Origin: Bacteroidota bacterium
GTDB taxonomy: Bacteria > Bacteroidota > Bacteroidia > Flavobacteriales_F > PHOS-HE28
Length of the DNA stretch: 56,078 nt
NCBI GenBank assembly: GCA_029573495.1
Contig: JAKQEI010000021.1
Location: 1 to 56,078, forward strand
Direction: 5' to 3'
Shown in pieces: positions 16,332 through 25,203 of this stretch (its first letter is position 1; every line of letters begins with the position of its first letter). Both the position numbers and the translations under genes were made by a program. The notes beneath the pieces are model-generated. The model searched no databases, was not told the origin of the DNA, and saw nothing but the letters and a program-made list of their open reading frames with translations.

Positions 16332-17069
16332 CTAGTTCAGATCCTTCACCAGCGCCTTGAACTCCGGGTTCTCACTGAAGTAGTCCTCGCCGAGGCCAAC
16401 GACCGTTCGGGCGGAATCACGCATGCCGGCATCAGCCAGATGGTCGGCGTAACGGATCAGGCTCTCCCGCAGGATGCGTTTCTGGTCCACAGGCAACCGG
16501 CTGATATCCGGTATCGCGGCATACGCTTCACGAAAGGACTTCATGCTCTCCGCCGCATCGCGCGCCAGCCGCATGTTCAACTGGGTGATGGCCAGCATCT
16601 GCCAGGCACCGGCATTCTCCGGCTGGTACCCGGTCATCCGGTCGAACTCCCGTTTGGCCTTGCTGTACTCGCCGAGGTCCAGGTGGGCCAGTCCGGCGCC
16701 CATCGCCGTGGTGTTCAGCTCCGTCCAATAGTCCTCGTAGTTGTTCACGAACTCGTTGTTCTTGTCCTTCTTCCGGAACTTGACCGCGTACTTCAAGGCG
16801 TCCCGATGGGCGTTCTTGTACTCCGGATCGGCGGCGTACTTGTCCAGTTTGCTCATCTCGTGGTAGCACATGCTGGCGTATAGATAGGGCAGGGCATCGC
16901 GCCGGGTATCGTCCTTCTCCATATATCGTCCGGCTTTCCAGATGCACTTCTCATAATCCTCATCCACATACATCACCAGCAGGTCGTCGTACACATGATC
17001 CTGCGCGAGCAGGGGCGTATTGAGGAGTGGCGCGAGAAGGATCAGTAGAAGGGTCAAGTTGCTGTTCAT
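16332..17069 (-). CDS. Exported TPR-like repeat protein
   Basis: A 245-residue protein with a signal peptide (MNSNLTLLLILLAPLLNTPLLAQ). The mature part is all-helical, with TPR-like pairs: 'DALPYLYASMCYHEMSKL', 'ALAHLDLGEYSKAKREFDRM' reading as A-GLAHLDLGEYSKA, and 'NAGAWQMLAITQLNMRLA'. Such proteins act as periplasmic scaffolds; no partner is evident. A cluster of Lys/Asp/Asn residues (~85-105) separates the repeats. No catalytic motif is seen. Confidence 0.75.
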   Translation of the reverse strand: MNSNLTLLLILLAPLLNTPLLAQDHVYDDLLVMYVDEDYEKCIWKAGRYMEKDDTRRDALPYLYASMCYHEMSKLDKYAADPEYKNAHRDALKYAVKFRKKDKNNEFVNNYEDYWTELNTTAMGAGLAHLDLGEYSKAKREFDRMTGYQPENAGAWQMLAITQLNMRLARDAAESMKSFREAYAAIPDISRLPVDQKRILRESLIRYADHLADAGMRDSARTVVGLGEDYFSENPEFKALVKDLN

Positions 17070-17213
17070 CAGGCATTAACAAACAAGAATGGTGCCATAG
17101 TGGATGGCCCATGACGGCTGGAACCAGGCGGTCCGGGTTCCACCTGGCAGCCTGGTCATGGTCTGGACATTTCCTGGCGGCGTACATCCTACCTTGCTCG
17201 GAAATCGGATCAT

Positions 17214-18068
17214 ATGCTCAAGACCCTGACCCTTGCTTTCGTCCTGTCGCCTGGGCTCCTGCTTGCTCAGGTCGTGATCAATGAGGTGGATTATGACCAG
17301 ATCGGGACGGACAATGCCGAGTACCTGGAGATCAAGAACATCGGCACCACGGCGTTCCCGCTGCAATACCTGAGCGTGGTGATGATCAATGGGAACAATG
17401 GTGGTGCGGCGGAATACCGGACCATCCAGAGCGCCTCATGGCCCGCGCTCGAGCCCGGTGGCTACTTCGTGATCTGTGCCAATCAGTCCCTCACGGTGAA
17501 CTGCGACCATGCGGCGACACCTGCCACCAACCTGATCCAGAACGGCTCGCCAGATGCGATCGCGCTCATCTGGACGCCCGACAGCTCGATCATCGACATG
17601 CTCAGCTATGGCGGGGATGTCCCAGGTTATACCGAAGGTACGGGCACCACGGCCGAGGATACCAACGAACAGGATGGCCTGAGCCTGAGCCGATGGCCGG
17701 ACGGGTCTGATACCGATGACAACGATGCCGACTTCGTGATCGGCTGTCCCACCCCCGGCGAAGCGAACATGCTCGATCCCGTGAATTGTGTAGTGAGCAT
17801 CGGCATTGCCGACCAGGCAGGCGTGGCTCCGTTCATACTCACCACCGATGCGTCCGGGGAGCAGCTGATCCTGCGGTTGGACCAGTCACGGGCCGCAGCG
17901 ACACGTATCAATGTCTATGCAGCCGATGGGGCTCTGGTAGCGGCGCAGGACCTGGGGATCAAGGCATCCGCCCAATGGAGCCTGGACGTTGCCGACCGTG
18001 GACCGCTGCTCCTGGTGCAAGTGGTGGCCGGTGACCAGCGTTGGGCAAGGCGGGTGGTGCTGCCCTGA
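17214..18068 (+). CDS. Secreted lamin-tail-domain protein with T9SS-like C-terminus
   Basis: A 284-residue protein with a signal peptide (MLKTLTLAFVLSPGLLLAQ). The mature part opens with VVINEVDYDQIGTDNAEYLE, the classic start of the lamin-tail domain, and continues with 'PLQYLSVVMINGN', 'EPGGYFVICAN', 'IWTPDSSIIDMLSYGG' and 'TPGEAN' to about residue 185. The last ~80 residues form a strand-rich module ending in 'LLVQVVAGDQRWARRVVLP', which resembles a short type A sorting domain. It is probably surface-exposed; its role is unknown. Confidence 0.8.
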   Translation: MLKTLTLAFVLSPGLLLAQVVINEVDYDQIGTDNAEYLEIKNIGTTAFPLQYLSVVMINGNNGGAAEYRTIQSASWPALEPGGYFVICANQSLTVNCDHAATPATNLIQNGSPDAIALIWTPDSSIIDMLSYGGDVPGYTEGTGTTAEDTNEQDGLSLSRWPDGSDTDDNDADFVIGCPTPGEANMLDPVNCVVSIGIADQAGVAPFILTTDASGEQLILRLDQSRAAATRINVYAADGALVAAQDLGIKASAQWSLDVADRGPLLLVQVVAGDQRWARRVVLP

Positions 18069-18259
18069 TGGCCTTTGGGGCGGATCCCACACAGGGCCTG
18101 TTGATAGATTCCAGCTGTGCTCGGGAGTGCCTCCATGCAGCTTGGTTTCCGCTTCCATCGCGGCTTTTGGGCCGATCGACCGCGGTCGGAACAAGGGGCT
18201 GTTGGTAACCCCGAACGCAGGGTCTGGGAGCGGCTTTCATCCCGCCGGATCTTGGCACC

Positions 18260-18940
18260 ATGTCCGCACAGGTGTTCGAAGCCCGCTGGAGCCGCATACA
18301 ACGGTCGCGGGAGCAAGGGTATGAGGAACTGAGCGATTTCCTGGGCCGCCATGCCTCACTCGGACCGTTGGTCCGCTGTGGGCTGGTCCGGAAGCGCGAG
18401 GAATGGAGCGAGTTCCAGCGCTACTACGGCTACGTGCCCACGGAGAAGGGCGAGTCCTATCTGCTCTACATCCCGGATAAGGAGTTGGTCCTCGTGCGGC
18501 CCGGCAAGAGCGCTCCCCTCTTCCTCGAGCTGAAGAACGATCCTGCCCCGCAGGCACCTTTCAAGGAGACCTACGCCGAGCCCACCCAGGCCCAGTTCAT
18601 GGCCGTGGAGGAGATGCGGATGAACGCCGGTCGGGATGGCTGGCGTGTGAAGCGCGCCGATGTCCTTCGGCAGTACCTGATGCAGGGGTTCATGGACATC
18701 CGCTCCTTCACCAAGCGCACCGGTGTGGGTGAAGGAGGCTTGTTGCGGGAAGGACTGATCAAGCCGCGCCCGGAGCGGATCAATGATCAACACCTGAACT
18801 ACGAGATCACGAAGGAAGGGGCCGCTTACCTCACCCCAGTGGATGCCTTCGACCTCCTGCTGATCGCACCTGGAATGGAGCTACCACTCCTTTGCCGCTT
18901 GGACGAGGAGAAGGCCTCGTATTGGTGCGGTCTTCCCTGA
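18260..18940 (+). CDS. Hypothetical protein
   Basis: A 226-residue soluble protein with no signal peptide or transmembrane segment. It is rich in charged residues, with a 'YYGYVPTEKGESYLLYIPDKELVLV' core and a C-terminal 'EITKEGAAYLTPVDAFDLLLIAPGME' block; each half could be a winged-helix-like unit. I recognise no family. Coding character is good (strong codon-position GC bias, ends one base before the convergent gene). A GATCTTGG sequence lies just upstream of ATG 18260. Confidence 0.65.
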   Translation: MSAQVFEARWSRIQRSREQGYEELSDFLGRHASLGPLVRCGLVRKREEWSEFQRYYGYVPTEKGESYLLYIPDKELVLVRPGKSAPLFLELKNDPAPQAPFKETYAEPTQAQFMAVEEMRMNAGRDGWRVKRADVLRQYLMQGFMDIRSFTKRTGVGEGGLLREGLIKPRPERINDQHLNYEITKEGAAYLTPVDAFDLLLIAPGMELPLLCRLDEEKASYWCGLP

Positions 18941-18941
18941 A

Positions 18942-19454
18942 CTACGCGTTGGTCGGGCCTTTGCCCACCTGGAAGTCGCCAGCCTCGAAGCGCCTGAGCA
19001 GCTCGGCCACCCGCTTGGCCTGCGTGGCCTCCGTCTTCGCGCTACCCACCCAGTAGCACATGCTGCGCTTCATACCGGGGGTGAGCTTGTCCCACGCGGC
19101 TTTCATCTCGGGAAGGAAGTCCAGGGTCTCCGCCAGGGCCTCGGGTAGCTCAAGTTCGTCGGGGTTGGGGTGTTTCCAGAATTCCACATACACCGGGTCG
19201 TCCACACCCTTGATCTTGGCCGCTCGCCGGATCTCGCCGCCCAGGATGATGATGTGCACGCCACTCTTCTGGGGCATCAGCGCGCGGTCCACCGCCACCC
19301 CGTTCACGGTGCCCAGCACCCGCACACGCCCTTTGGTGCCGAACTCCCGCTCCACGTCGAGGGGTACTTCCACGTACATGAAGGCCATCTGTGCGTTCAT
19401 CTTCTCCAACGGCGCGGTGAAGCGGTAGATCTTGGCGGCAGGTCTCTTGGCCAT
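18942..19454 (-). CDS. DUF1905 / YdeI-like protein
   Basis: A 170-residue protein from ATG 19454. The first ~90 residues fit DUF1905: 'YRFTAPLEKM', 'AFMYVEVPLDVEREFGTKGRVRV' and 'HIIILGGEIRRA'. The second part (~95-170) fits the YdeI/OmpD-associated module: 'LPEALAETLDFLPEMKAAWDKLTPGMKRSMCYWVGSAK' is a helical region with 'AKRVAELLRRF'. Family members are linked to peptide-bacteriocin tolerance in some reports, but the biochemical role is unknown. The stop is one base from the end of the convergent gene. Confidence 0.82.
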   Translation of the reverse strand: MAKRPAAKIYRFTAPLEKMNAQMAFMYVEVPLDVEREFGTKGRVRVLGTVNGVAVDRALMPQKSGVHIIILGGEIRRAAKIKGVDDPVYVEFWKHPNPDELELPEALAETLDFLPEMKAAWDKLTPGMKRSMCYWVGSAKTEATQAKRVAELLRRFEAGDFQVGKGPTNA

Positions 19455-19496
19455 GGTCACAGATCGTCCTGCGGGTCGACGCTACCGGTGCGTGGA

Positions 19497-19832
19497 TCAA
19501 CCTCCCGCTTTTTTAGCCTTGTATCCCTTCTCGGTGAGATACGCCAGCACCTTGTCCCGATGGTCGCCCTGCAAGAGGATCACGCCGTCCTTCGTGTTGC
19601 CGCCTACACCGCACTTGCTCTTCAGCGTTCGGCCCAGGTCCTCCAGGTCAGCGTCCTTGCCAACGAAGCCCACGATGCGCGTCACCTCCTTGTTGCCCTT
19701 CAGGCGGTCCAAATGGATGCGCAGGTCCTGCTGCTGGGGAGGCAGAGTGGCCGGCTCCCGTTCGGTGCCGAGGTTCTTGTTGGTGCTGTACACCAGGCCA
19801 CCGAGGTCGGAGAGGGTGGGGCGCTTCTTCAT
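19497..19832 (-). CDS. SUI1/eIF1-family translation factor (YciH-like)
   Basis: A 111-residue protein. The C-terminal ~75 residues are a SUI1 fold: '[22 protein letters not shown]', then '[33 protein letters not shown]', with the conserved 'K..cG.GGt.Kdg.i..QGDhr' signature. The N-terminal ~35 residues are a basic, Pro/Gln-rich lead. Bacterial YciH-type proteins bind the small ribosomal subunit and influence initiation fidelity. The hairpin repeat at 19845 lies just upstream of the ATG and may limit read-through from the glycosidase gene. Confidence 0.9.
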   Translation of the reverse strand: MKKRPTLSDLGGLVYSTNKNLGTEREPATLPPQQQDLRIHLDRLKGNKEVTRIVGFVGKDADLEDLGRTLKSKCGVGGNTKDGVILLQGDHRDKVLAYLTEKGYKAKKAGG

Positions 19833-19844
19833 GAATGCGAATTA

Positions 19845-19911
19845 ACCACAGAGGCACGGAGCCACAGAGGAATTCAAACTGGTTTTCTCCGTGTCTCTGT
19901 GCCTCTGTGGT
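19845..19911. repeat. Hairpin repeat of the CCACAGAGGCAC family
   Basis: Perfect 13-base arms (ACCACAGAGGCAC at 19845-19857 and GTGCCTCTGTGGT at 19899-19911) with further partial pairing inside. Repeats with this core are widespread in unrelated bacteria and are often mis-annotated as small proteins ending in LCLCG-like strings. No gene here. Confidence 0.8.
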
Positions 19912-19915
19912 GAAC

Positions 19916-19963
19916 CTACTTCAACCACGTGATCAACGGCCTCGTCATCTCCAGCCCGAACCG
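19916..19963 (-). pseudogene. Duplicated 3' end of the GH38-like gene
   Basis: On the minus strand this encodes RFGLEMTRPLITWLK and a TAG stop. It is nearly identical to the last residues of the glycosidase at 20084 (RFGLEMTRPLITWWK, TGA). The copy lies downstream of the intact stop, between two hairpin repeats, and has no start of its own. It is a relic of duplication or repeat-mediated rearrangement, not a working gene. Confidence 0.8.
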
Positions 19964-19983
19964 CTGACCACGGCCAGGTAATT

Positions 19984-20056
19984 AACCGCAGAGAAGCCGA
20001 GAACGCAGAGGTTGGTTGGTATTTGCATTCTCCGTGCCCTCTGCCCCTCTGCGGTT
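19984..20056. repeat. Second hairpin repeat (CCGCAGAG type)
   Basis: 10-base arms AACCGCAGAG (19984-19993) and CTCTGCGGTT (20047-20056). Both this hairpin and the one at 19845 begin in an AATTAACC context and share the CAGAG core, so they look like two copies of one element bracketing the duplicated gene end. The remaining bases to 20083 contain a further GCGAGCGCAGCGAGCGC palindrome. Confidence 0.75.
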
Positions 20057-20083
20057 CAAACAAGGGCGAGCGCAGCGAGCGCC

Positions 20084-23047
20084 TCACTTCCACCACGTAA
20101 TGAGCGGCCTTGTCATCTCCAACCCGAACCTCCGCGCCTCTTCCAGCTTGAACGGCCCGTGCATCTTCAGGTAGAGGTCGAAGGTGATGGGGCCTTCCTG
20201 GTCGGCCTTGAAGTTGGTGTGCCAGTAGTTGTTGAGCGCATAGAGATAGATCGTGCTGCTGCTTTTCGCCTTGGTCTTCCAGGCCTTGTAGTACTCGGGG
20301 TTCGTGCCCTTGCCGGGGTTCACCTTGCGCTCGTCCACCAGTTCACCCACCTCCCAGAGCGCGCCTTGCGGGCACACAATGGTGACGCCCATGCTGTCGT
20401 TGCTCACGTCGATCCAGCGCTGGGCGCAGAAGAAGTCGTTGTTGCTGCCGGGGATGCGGCCGCTCTCGGGCGTCACGCAGGTGTCGCCGATGCCGATGCG
20501 GACGGTGGCGTTGGGGATGTTGAAGGGGAGGGCGAGGTGGAGGGATTCTTTGTCGCGAAGAGCCACTTTCTTCCTGATCACAAGTTGAGCATGAACATGA
20601 TCTGGGTAGGTCGAAATGACAAGGTCATAGTTGAGCTTTCCAGAAATGACTCCGTGCCCGACTTTGCGGTCGACGAGTCGGCCCTTGGACAGTCCTTCAA
20701 CACAGTCCACATGACCTTGAATCAAGCTGTCCGGTTCGAGTCCTGCCCTATACTTTATGTCATACTTGAACCAGTCGGCCTTCGGTCCCTCACCTTGCGA
20801 TGACTCAGGCTTCTTGCGTTTTCCCCAATTGACAGAATGTGGCCGCAACGAACGCTTCCCCACACGCATTTTGAATTCCTCAAATCCCGCGTAGTCGAGT
20901 TGACTTTCCAATGGATGCCGGCCGTCATGCAGTTTGATCGCGGTTCTCTCACCATCCGTCACCCTGATCAGAGGGGCTCTAGGGTAGTCTAGGGTATTGA
21001 GGGCCCAAGCTGTGTTGCTCTCCAATTCGGGCGCCAGCCCTTGTTCAATCCGCTCCACATACCACCCCGCACTATCCGCGAACGCCTTCTTCACCCGCCA
21101 CTGGTCGGTGGTGAAGTGCGCATCCGGATCACTGATGCTGCACCACGCGCCCCAGGTGTGCTCGTGCCACATCACAATGCTGCGTTTGGCGCGGTAGAGC
21201 AGGTGCGGGTCGATGGGCTTGTTGAGGATCTTGGCCGCCTCGATCAGGTTGGTGAGCCGCGCACTGAGCACGCGCACATCGCCTTCCTCCTTCGCTGTGC
21301 TGTAGGCACCATCCTCCCAATAGGGCGTGAAGTCGCCGCTCCAGGTGGGGATCTGCTTGCCGTACTTCGCTTCGAACTCTTGCATCATCGTGCCCGCGTT
21401 GGCGATGATCAAGCGCGGTGAGGCGTACTTCGCGTTCCACTCCCGCACGAAGTCGCTGAGGGTGCTGTCCACCGGGCCGTTGTCGCTCACGATGTTGTAG
21501 CGCCACTGCACCATGTCGTAAGGATAGCCCTTCGTGGCGAGGTCGTTCATGTAGGCGGCGATCTTCCGCGTGCCGCGCTCCTTGATGGCCCCGGCCGTGT
21601 AGCCGTGCCAGCCGCCGTAGCCCTGACCGGCTGTCCACACCAGGATGCTGTCCTTGCCCGTGGTGCCCTTCCACCAATAGGGCTTGTCCCCTTGTTCGCG
21701 CAGCGTGCTGCCGATGCGGTCGCCGCCGTCGGGCATGTCGGGGATGTAGTTCGGCCCCTGGCTCAGGTGGCGGATGCCGTGCGCGGCGTAGGCGTCCACC
21801 ATGCTCCAGCTCATGCCGGGGATGTCCGTCTGCATCGCGCTGGTGATGGGCAGGCCGTACCACTTCCGCAGCGAATCGGCGTACTCCACGATCCAGTGCA
21901 TCTCCTCGGGCGTGCAGAGACCGGTGAGTATGTTCGCGTAGTTCGCACTGAGGGCGATGCTGCCGTTCTTCACCGCCGCGATGAAGCGTTGCTTGTCCGT
22001 TTCGGTGGCGATGCCCAGAAAATTCTCCACGGCCCACAAGCTCTCCACGTTCCATACGAAGCGGCTGTCCTCCGGATAGTCCTTGGTGCGGTCGATCAGC
22101 TCCAGCGCCTTCCAGATGTTGTTGTTCTGGATCACCTCTACTTCCGCCTGCAGGTGGCTGTAGCCGATGTCGGTGTGGCTGTGGTGGATCAGGTGGATGT
22201 CGCGGTGGGTGACCGGTTCAATAGTGACCACCTGAACGATTGTAGGTCTGTCATTAACGCCGACTTCCACTCGCAGCGTGGTTGGTTCAGTAACTGGTTC
22301 AATGGGAAAGGTTGAGACAGTAAGACGACCGAGGACTTCTTGATATGAAGTCGACTGCCCATGAACCTTCACCATGTACATATCGCCGACTGCGGCATTC
22401 GTCATCAACGAGACCTGGATCTCTTGTTTGCCGCGTTTGGTAATGAACGGCAGTGCTTCCACCTCCACCTTTTCCTCGAAACTGTACCGGAAGGTCATGA
22501 ACCAGTCCGGGCTGTCCTGCTCGTGGCCCACCACCATCAGCCGCAGCGGCATGCCGGGCGTGATGTACTTCCTCGGAACACGCAAATGCGCAAAGCCGTG
22601 CGCATCACCATGCCGATCCATCTTGGAATACTCGAACACCAGCTTTACTCCGTCCATACCGTCCACCGACCAGGTGGCGGGCTGCGTAGAATGATGCGTG
22701 GTGAAGGTGAGCGCCTTCTCTTCCCCGATGAACAGATCGAAGCTCCTATCGCCCACGCTGGTGGTGCTGTTGTGCGCCGCGATCCAGCTGAAGTAGGCGT
22801 AGTCCCCTTTCAGATCCTCGGGAACAGCTGCCGTTTCCCACGCGATCGCCTTCTGCCCATCCGTCGCGCGTGTCAGCAGTGCCGTGGTGGCATGCTCCGG
22901 GTACACGCTGAAGTAGGAGAGGACCTCGCCCTCCACATCCTTCGCGTAGCCGTTGATCACCTGCTGGGTGCCGAAGACAGGCAGCTCCACCTGGGCGTAT
23001 CCCGCCTGAAGCAGCAGGGTGGCCGCAGCAAGGATGAACGGTTTCAC
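20084..23047 (-). CDS. Glycoside hydrolase family 38-like enzyme (alpha-mannosidase-like), exported
   Basis: A 987-residue protein starting at GTG 23047, with a signal peptide (MKPFILAAATLLLQAGYAQ). A beta-rich N-terminal part (~20-280) precedes the GH38 catalytic core: HHSHTDIGYSH near residue 290 supplies zinc ligands, and MQTDIPGMSWSMVDAYA near 408 carries the Asp at the family's nucleophile position. HEHTWGAW (near 630) provides further zinc ligands. Family members cleave alpha-mannosides by a retaining mechanism; the actual glycan is unknown. Sampled lines at 20.58-21.0 kb are ~43-55% GC against ~70% near 21.7 kb. Its last codons are duplicated downstream. Confidence 0.85.
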   Translation of the reverse strand: MKPFILAAATLLLQAGYAQVELPVFGTQQVINGYAKDVEGEVLSYFSVYPEHATTALLTRATDGQKAIAWETAAVPEDLKGDYAYFSWIAAHNSTTSVGDRSFDLFIGEEKALTFTTHHSTQPATWSVDGMDGVKLVFEYSKMDRHGDAHGFAHLRVPRKYITPGMPLRLMVVGHEQDSPDWFMTFRYSFEEKVEVEALPFITKRGKQEIQVSLMTNAAVGDMYMVKVHGQSTSYQEVLGRLTVSTFPIEPVTEPTTLRVEVGVNDRPTIVQVVTIEPVTHRDIHLIHHSHTDIGYSHLQAEVEVIQNNNIWKALELIDRTKDYPEDSRFVWNVESLWAVENFLGIATETDKQRFIAAVKNGSIALSANYANILTGLCTPEEMHWIVEYADSLRKWYGLPITSAMQTDIPGMSWSMVDAYAAHGIRHLSQGPNYIPDMPDGGDRIGSTLREQGDKPYWWKGTTGKDSILVWTAGQGYGGWHGYTAGAIKERGTRKIAAYMNDLATKGYPYDMVQWRYNIVSDNGPVDSTLSDFVREWNAKYASPRLIIANAGTMMQEFEAKYGKQIPTWSGDFTPYWEDGAYSTAKEEGDVRVLSARLTNLIEAAKILNKPIDPHLLYRAKRSIVMWHEHTWGAWCSISDPDAHFTTDQWRVKKAFADSAGWYVERIEQGLAPELESNTAWALNTLDYPRAPLIRVTDGERTAIKLHDGRHPLESQLDYAGFEEFKMRVGKRSLRPHSVNWGKRKKPESSQGEGPKADWFKYDIKYRAGLEPDSLIQGHVDCVEGLSKGRLVDRKVGHGVISGKLNYDLVISTYPDHVHAQLVIRKKVALRDKESLHLALPFNIPNATVRIGIGDTCVTPESGRIPGSNNDFFCAQRWIDVSNDSMGVTIVCPQGALWEVGELVDERKVNPGKGTNPEYYKAWKTKAKSSSTIYLYALNNYWHTNFKADQEGPITFDLYLKMHGPFKLEEARRFGLEMTRPLITWWK

Positions 23048-23066
23048 CCGAGCAAGTTAGGCGCGT

Positions 23067-24056
23067 TCAGAATGCGAAGCGCAGCCCCACGTTGGTCACT
23101 ACGGAGCGTGTGAGCCCGTCGGGCCGTACTTCCCGCACCACCAAGGGCGAACCCACCGATGCCTCCAGCCACCAGGAGGAGCTGAGCTTGTACCGCATGT
23201 CCGCCGTAAGGTTGAGCGTGAGCCCTTCGGACCCATCGATCTCACGGCGCTGGAAGGGCCGATCCCGGATGAGGTCCAGTGTGTTCGGGTCTTCCGAACG
23301 GCTGTCCTTGCCCATGTGCAGAATGCCCAATAAGCCTGGTTGAACGATCAGCCGGCCGAACGGTGCGGCGTACTGGAGGCGGAGCACGGCATCATCCGCG
23401 CGCTCCAAGGCGAAGGACTCGAAATAACTGGCGGCAGCGGGTACATCCGCCCAATAGCGATGCAGGAAGGTGCTCTGGTTGTCCTGCTTCAGCACGTGCT
23501 GGTACGCGAAGGCAGCGCTGATCCGCTCATATCGATATTGCAGACCGAGCAGAAGGTCCGTGGTGCCCAGCCCGACCTGGTAGGGCATGGGTAGTGGGTG
23601 TGCGGTGGGACCGTAGGTGGCCTTTTCGAAGCTCTCCGGGACGAAACGCCCGGTGGGAACGCGCATCCCAAGGATCCCGGTGAGGTCCCGGTCGTCCTGC
23701 TTGATGAAGCGATAGCTCGCTGTAGCCACCAGATCACCGATCCCGCTGTTCTGCCCAAGATCGCCATCGGCCATGACGTATGGCAGCTTCGCTTGTACCG
23801 CCAGCCTTTCCGTGATGCCGATGCTGACTTCCGGCACCACCTGCATGATCACCACGCCCTGTTCACCGATCGCGTAGCTGTATTGCAGTCGCGCGAAATG
23901 CCGCTTGGGTCCACCCACGGCGCTGTCCTGCGGCAGGGCGGGTTGACCGATCGGACCTGCCGTGCACACACCGGCATCGCTGCAACCCTGCGCTGATGCA
24001 CGGTCATGGTATATCAGCACGGGAAGAACGATCAGGAGGTGAAGGAGGTGGCGCAT
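23067..24056 (-). CDS. Outer-membrane beta-barrel protein
   Basis: A 329-residue protein; ATG 24056 gives MRHLLHLLIVLPVLIYHDRA as signal peptide. The mature protein has a Cys pair (CSDAGVCTAG) followed by alternating amphipathic strands ('HFARLQYSYAIGEQGVVIMQVVPEVSIGI', 'AVQAKLPYVMAD') and ends in a C-terminal Phe (VGLRFAF), the barrel-insertion signature. It resembles MetA-pathway/transporter-type barrels (PF13557-like). It is 20 bases upstream of the glycosidase on the same strand and divergent from the FecCD genes; a role in metal or glycan uptake is only a guess. Confidence 0.75.
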   Translation of the reverse strand: MRHLLHLLIVLPVLIYHDRASAQGCSDAGVCTAGPIGQPALPQDSAVGGPKRHFARLQYSYAIGEQGVVIMQVVPEVSIGITERLAVQAKLPYVMADGDLGQNSGIGDLVATASYRFIKQDDRDLTGILGMRVPTGRFVPESFEKATYGPTAHPLPMPYQVGLGTTDLLLGLQYRYERISAAFAYQHVLKQDNQSTFLHRYWADVPAAASYFESFALERADDAVLRLQYAAPFGRLIVQPGLLGILHMGKDSRSEDPNTLDLIRDRPFQRREIDGSEGLTLNLTADMRYKLSSSWWLEASVGSPLVVREVRPDGLTRSVVTNVGLRFAF

Positions 24057-24174
24057 CATCGCTTCAGAACGCATCAGCATTGGCAATAGTGCATGGTCCG
24101 GTCCGGTGAATGTAGTTCCGTTGTCCGGTGAAGGTTGAACACCTGACGGATGGAGGTGGTTCGGGCGCCGCATC

Positions 24175-24182
24175 TACTTTCG
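24175..24182 (+). promoter_or_regulatory. -7 box variant TACTTTCG
   Basis: Ends 4 bases before ATG 24187. It is a weaker match to TAnnTTTG, but in the same near-leaderless position seen at other genes here. Confidence 0.35.
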
Positions 24183-24186
24183 TGCC

Positions 24187-25203
24187 ATGTCCCGCCGGAA
24201 CCTCGCGCTGTTGCTGGGCTTGCTGCTGGTCTCGGGGCTGCTCTTCCTGCTTCACCTGGTGACGGGTGCGGTGCCTTTGAAGGTGGAAGAGGTGGTGCAT
24301 GCCCTCTTCGGGGATGGGCTGGACGCGGTGTCCGCGCGGATCGTGCGCGAGGTGCGGCTTCCGGCAGCGTGCACCGCCGTGCTCGCGGGAACAGGGCTCT
24401 CGGCGTGTGGCCTGCTCATGCAGACGCTCTTCCGCAACCCGCTCGCCGGACCTTCCGTGCTGGGCTTGAGCTCCGGAGCCAGCCTCGGCGTCGCGGTGTT
24501 GATGCTCGCCCGCCCGCTCTGGGCCGCGCTTTGGCTGCCTGATGAGGTGGCGGTCGTCCTCGGCGCCTTCATCGGGGCCATGGGCGTGCTGCTGCTGATC
24601 ATGATGGCCGATCGGCGCATGGGCGATGGCACCGGCCTGCTCATCGTTGGTCTGATGGTGGGCTATCTGTGCGGGGCCGTGATCGATGTGCTGCAGGTCG
24701 CGGGTTCCGAGGGGGCCTTGCGCGGCTTCGTGCTATGGGGAATGGGCTCCTTCCAGGAAGTGGTGGGATCAAAGCTCGGCTGGATGGTGATACCCGTCCT
24801 CCTTGGGCTGGTCGTTTCCCTGCTGCTGATGAAGCCCCTGAACGCGATGTTGCTCGGCGACGCTTACGCCCGCAGCCTGGGCATTCCCGTGATCGGTGTT
24901 CGGCGCACCATCCTATGGACCGCCGGTGTGCTGGCAGGGACCATTACCGCGTTCTGCGGTCCCATTGCCTTCCTTGGCCTGGCCACCCCGCATGTGGCGC
25001 GCGCGCTCTGTCGCACCAGCGACCATCGTGTGCTGCTTCCCACCACCATCGTCACGGGCGGCATGCTTGCCCTGCTCTGCGGCCTGCTGGTGAAGTGGCC
25101 CGGTCTCGAAGGACTACCGTTGAACGCGGTGACCTCCTTGCTCGGAGCACCGATCGTGGTATGGGTGCTTTGGAGCGGTGAACGTTGGGCCCGGACCTCA
25201 TGA
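24187..25203 (+). CDS. FecCD-family ABC transporter permease
   Basis: A 338-residue protein with about nine or ten transmembrane segments. It shows the FecCD/BtuC signatures: 'RLPAACTAVLAGTGLSACGLLMQTLFRNPLAGPSVLGLSSGASLG' in helices 2-3 (residues ~58-102), the 'LGDAYARSLGIPV' coupling region (~225) that contacts the ATPase, and 'FCGPIAFLGLATPHVAR'. Transporters of this type import ferric siderophores, haem or cobalamin. No periplasmic binding protein or TonB receptor gene is adjacent, so the substrate is not assigned. Its stop overlaps the ATPase start (ATGA). Confidence 0.93.
   Translation: MSRRNLALLLGLLLVSGLLFLLHLVTGAVPLKVEEVVHALFGDGLDAVSARIVREVRLPAACTAVLAGTGLSACGLLMQTLFRNPLAGPSVLGLSSGASLGVAVLMLARPLWAALWLPDEVAVVLGAFIGAMGVLLLIMMADRRMGDGTGLLIVGLMVGYLCGAVIDVLQVAGSEGALRGFVLWGMGSFQEVVGSKLGWMVIPVLLGLVVSLLLMKPLNAMLLGDAYARSLGIPVIGVRRTILWTAGVLAGTITAFCGPIAFLGLATPHVARALCRTSDHRVLLPTTIVTGGMLALLCGLLVKWPGLEGLPLNAVTSLLGAPIVVWVLWSGERWARTS

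Noticed and set aside
19842-20096. Small open frames across the hairpin repeats (ending in LCLCG-like strings)
   Set aside because: These are the familiar false proteins from CCACAGAGGCAC repeats, not genes.
20012-23113. Plus-strand open frames opposite the GH38-like gene (20012-20803, 21605-22315, 22361-23113)
   Set aside because: Translations are rich in Arg/His/Val with no recognisable domains, and the minus-strand frame is a clear GH38-like enzyme.
24057-24186. Cobalamin or other riboswitch upstream of the FecCD permease
   Set aside because: No B12-box or other recognisable riboswitch core is seen, and the apparent -7 box leaves almost no leader RNA.
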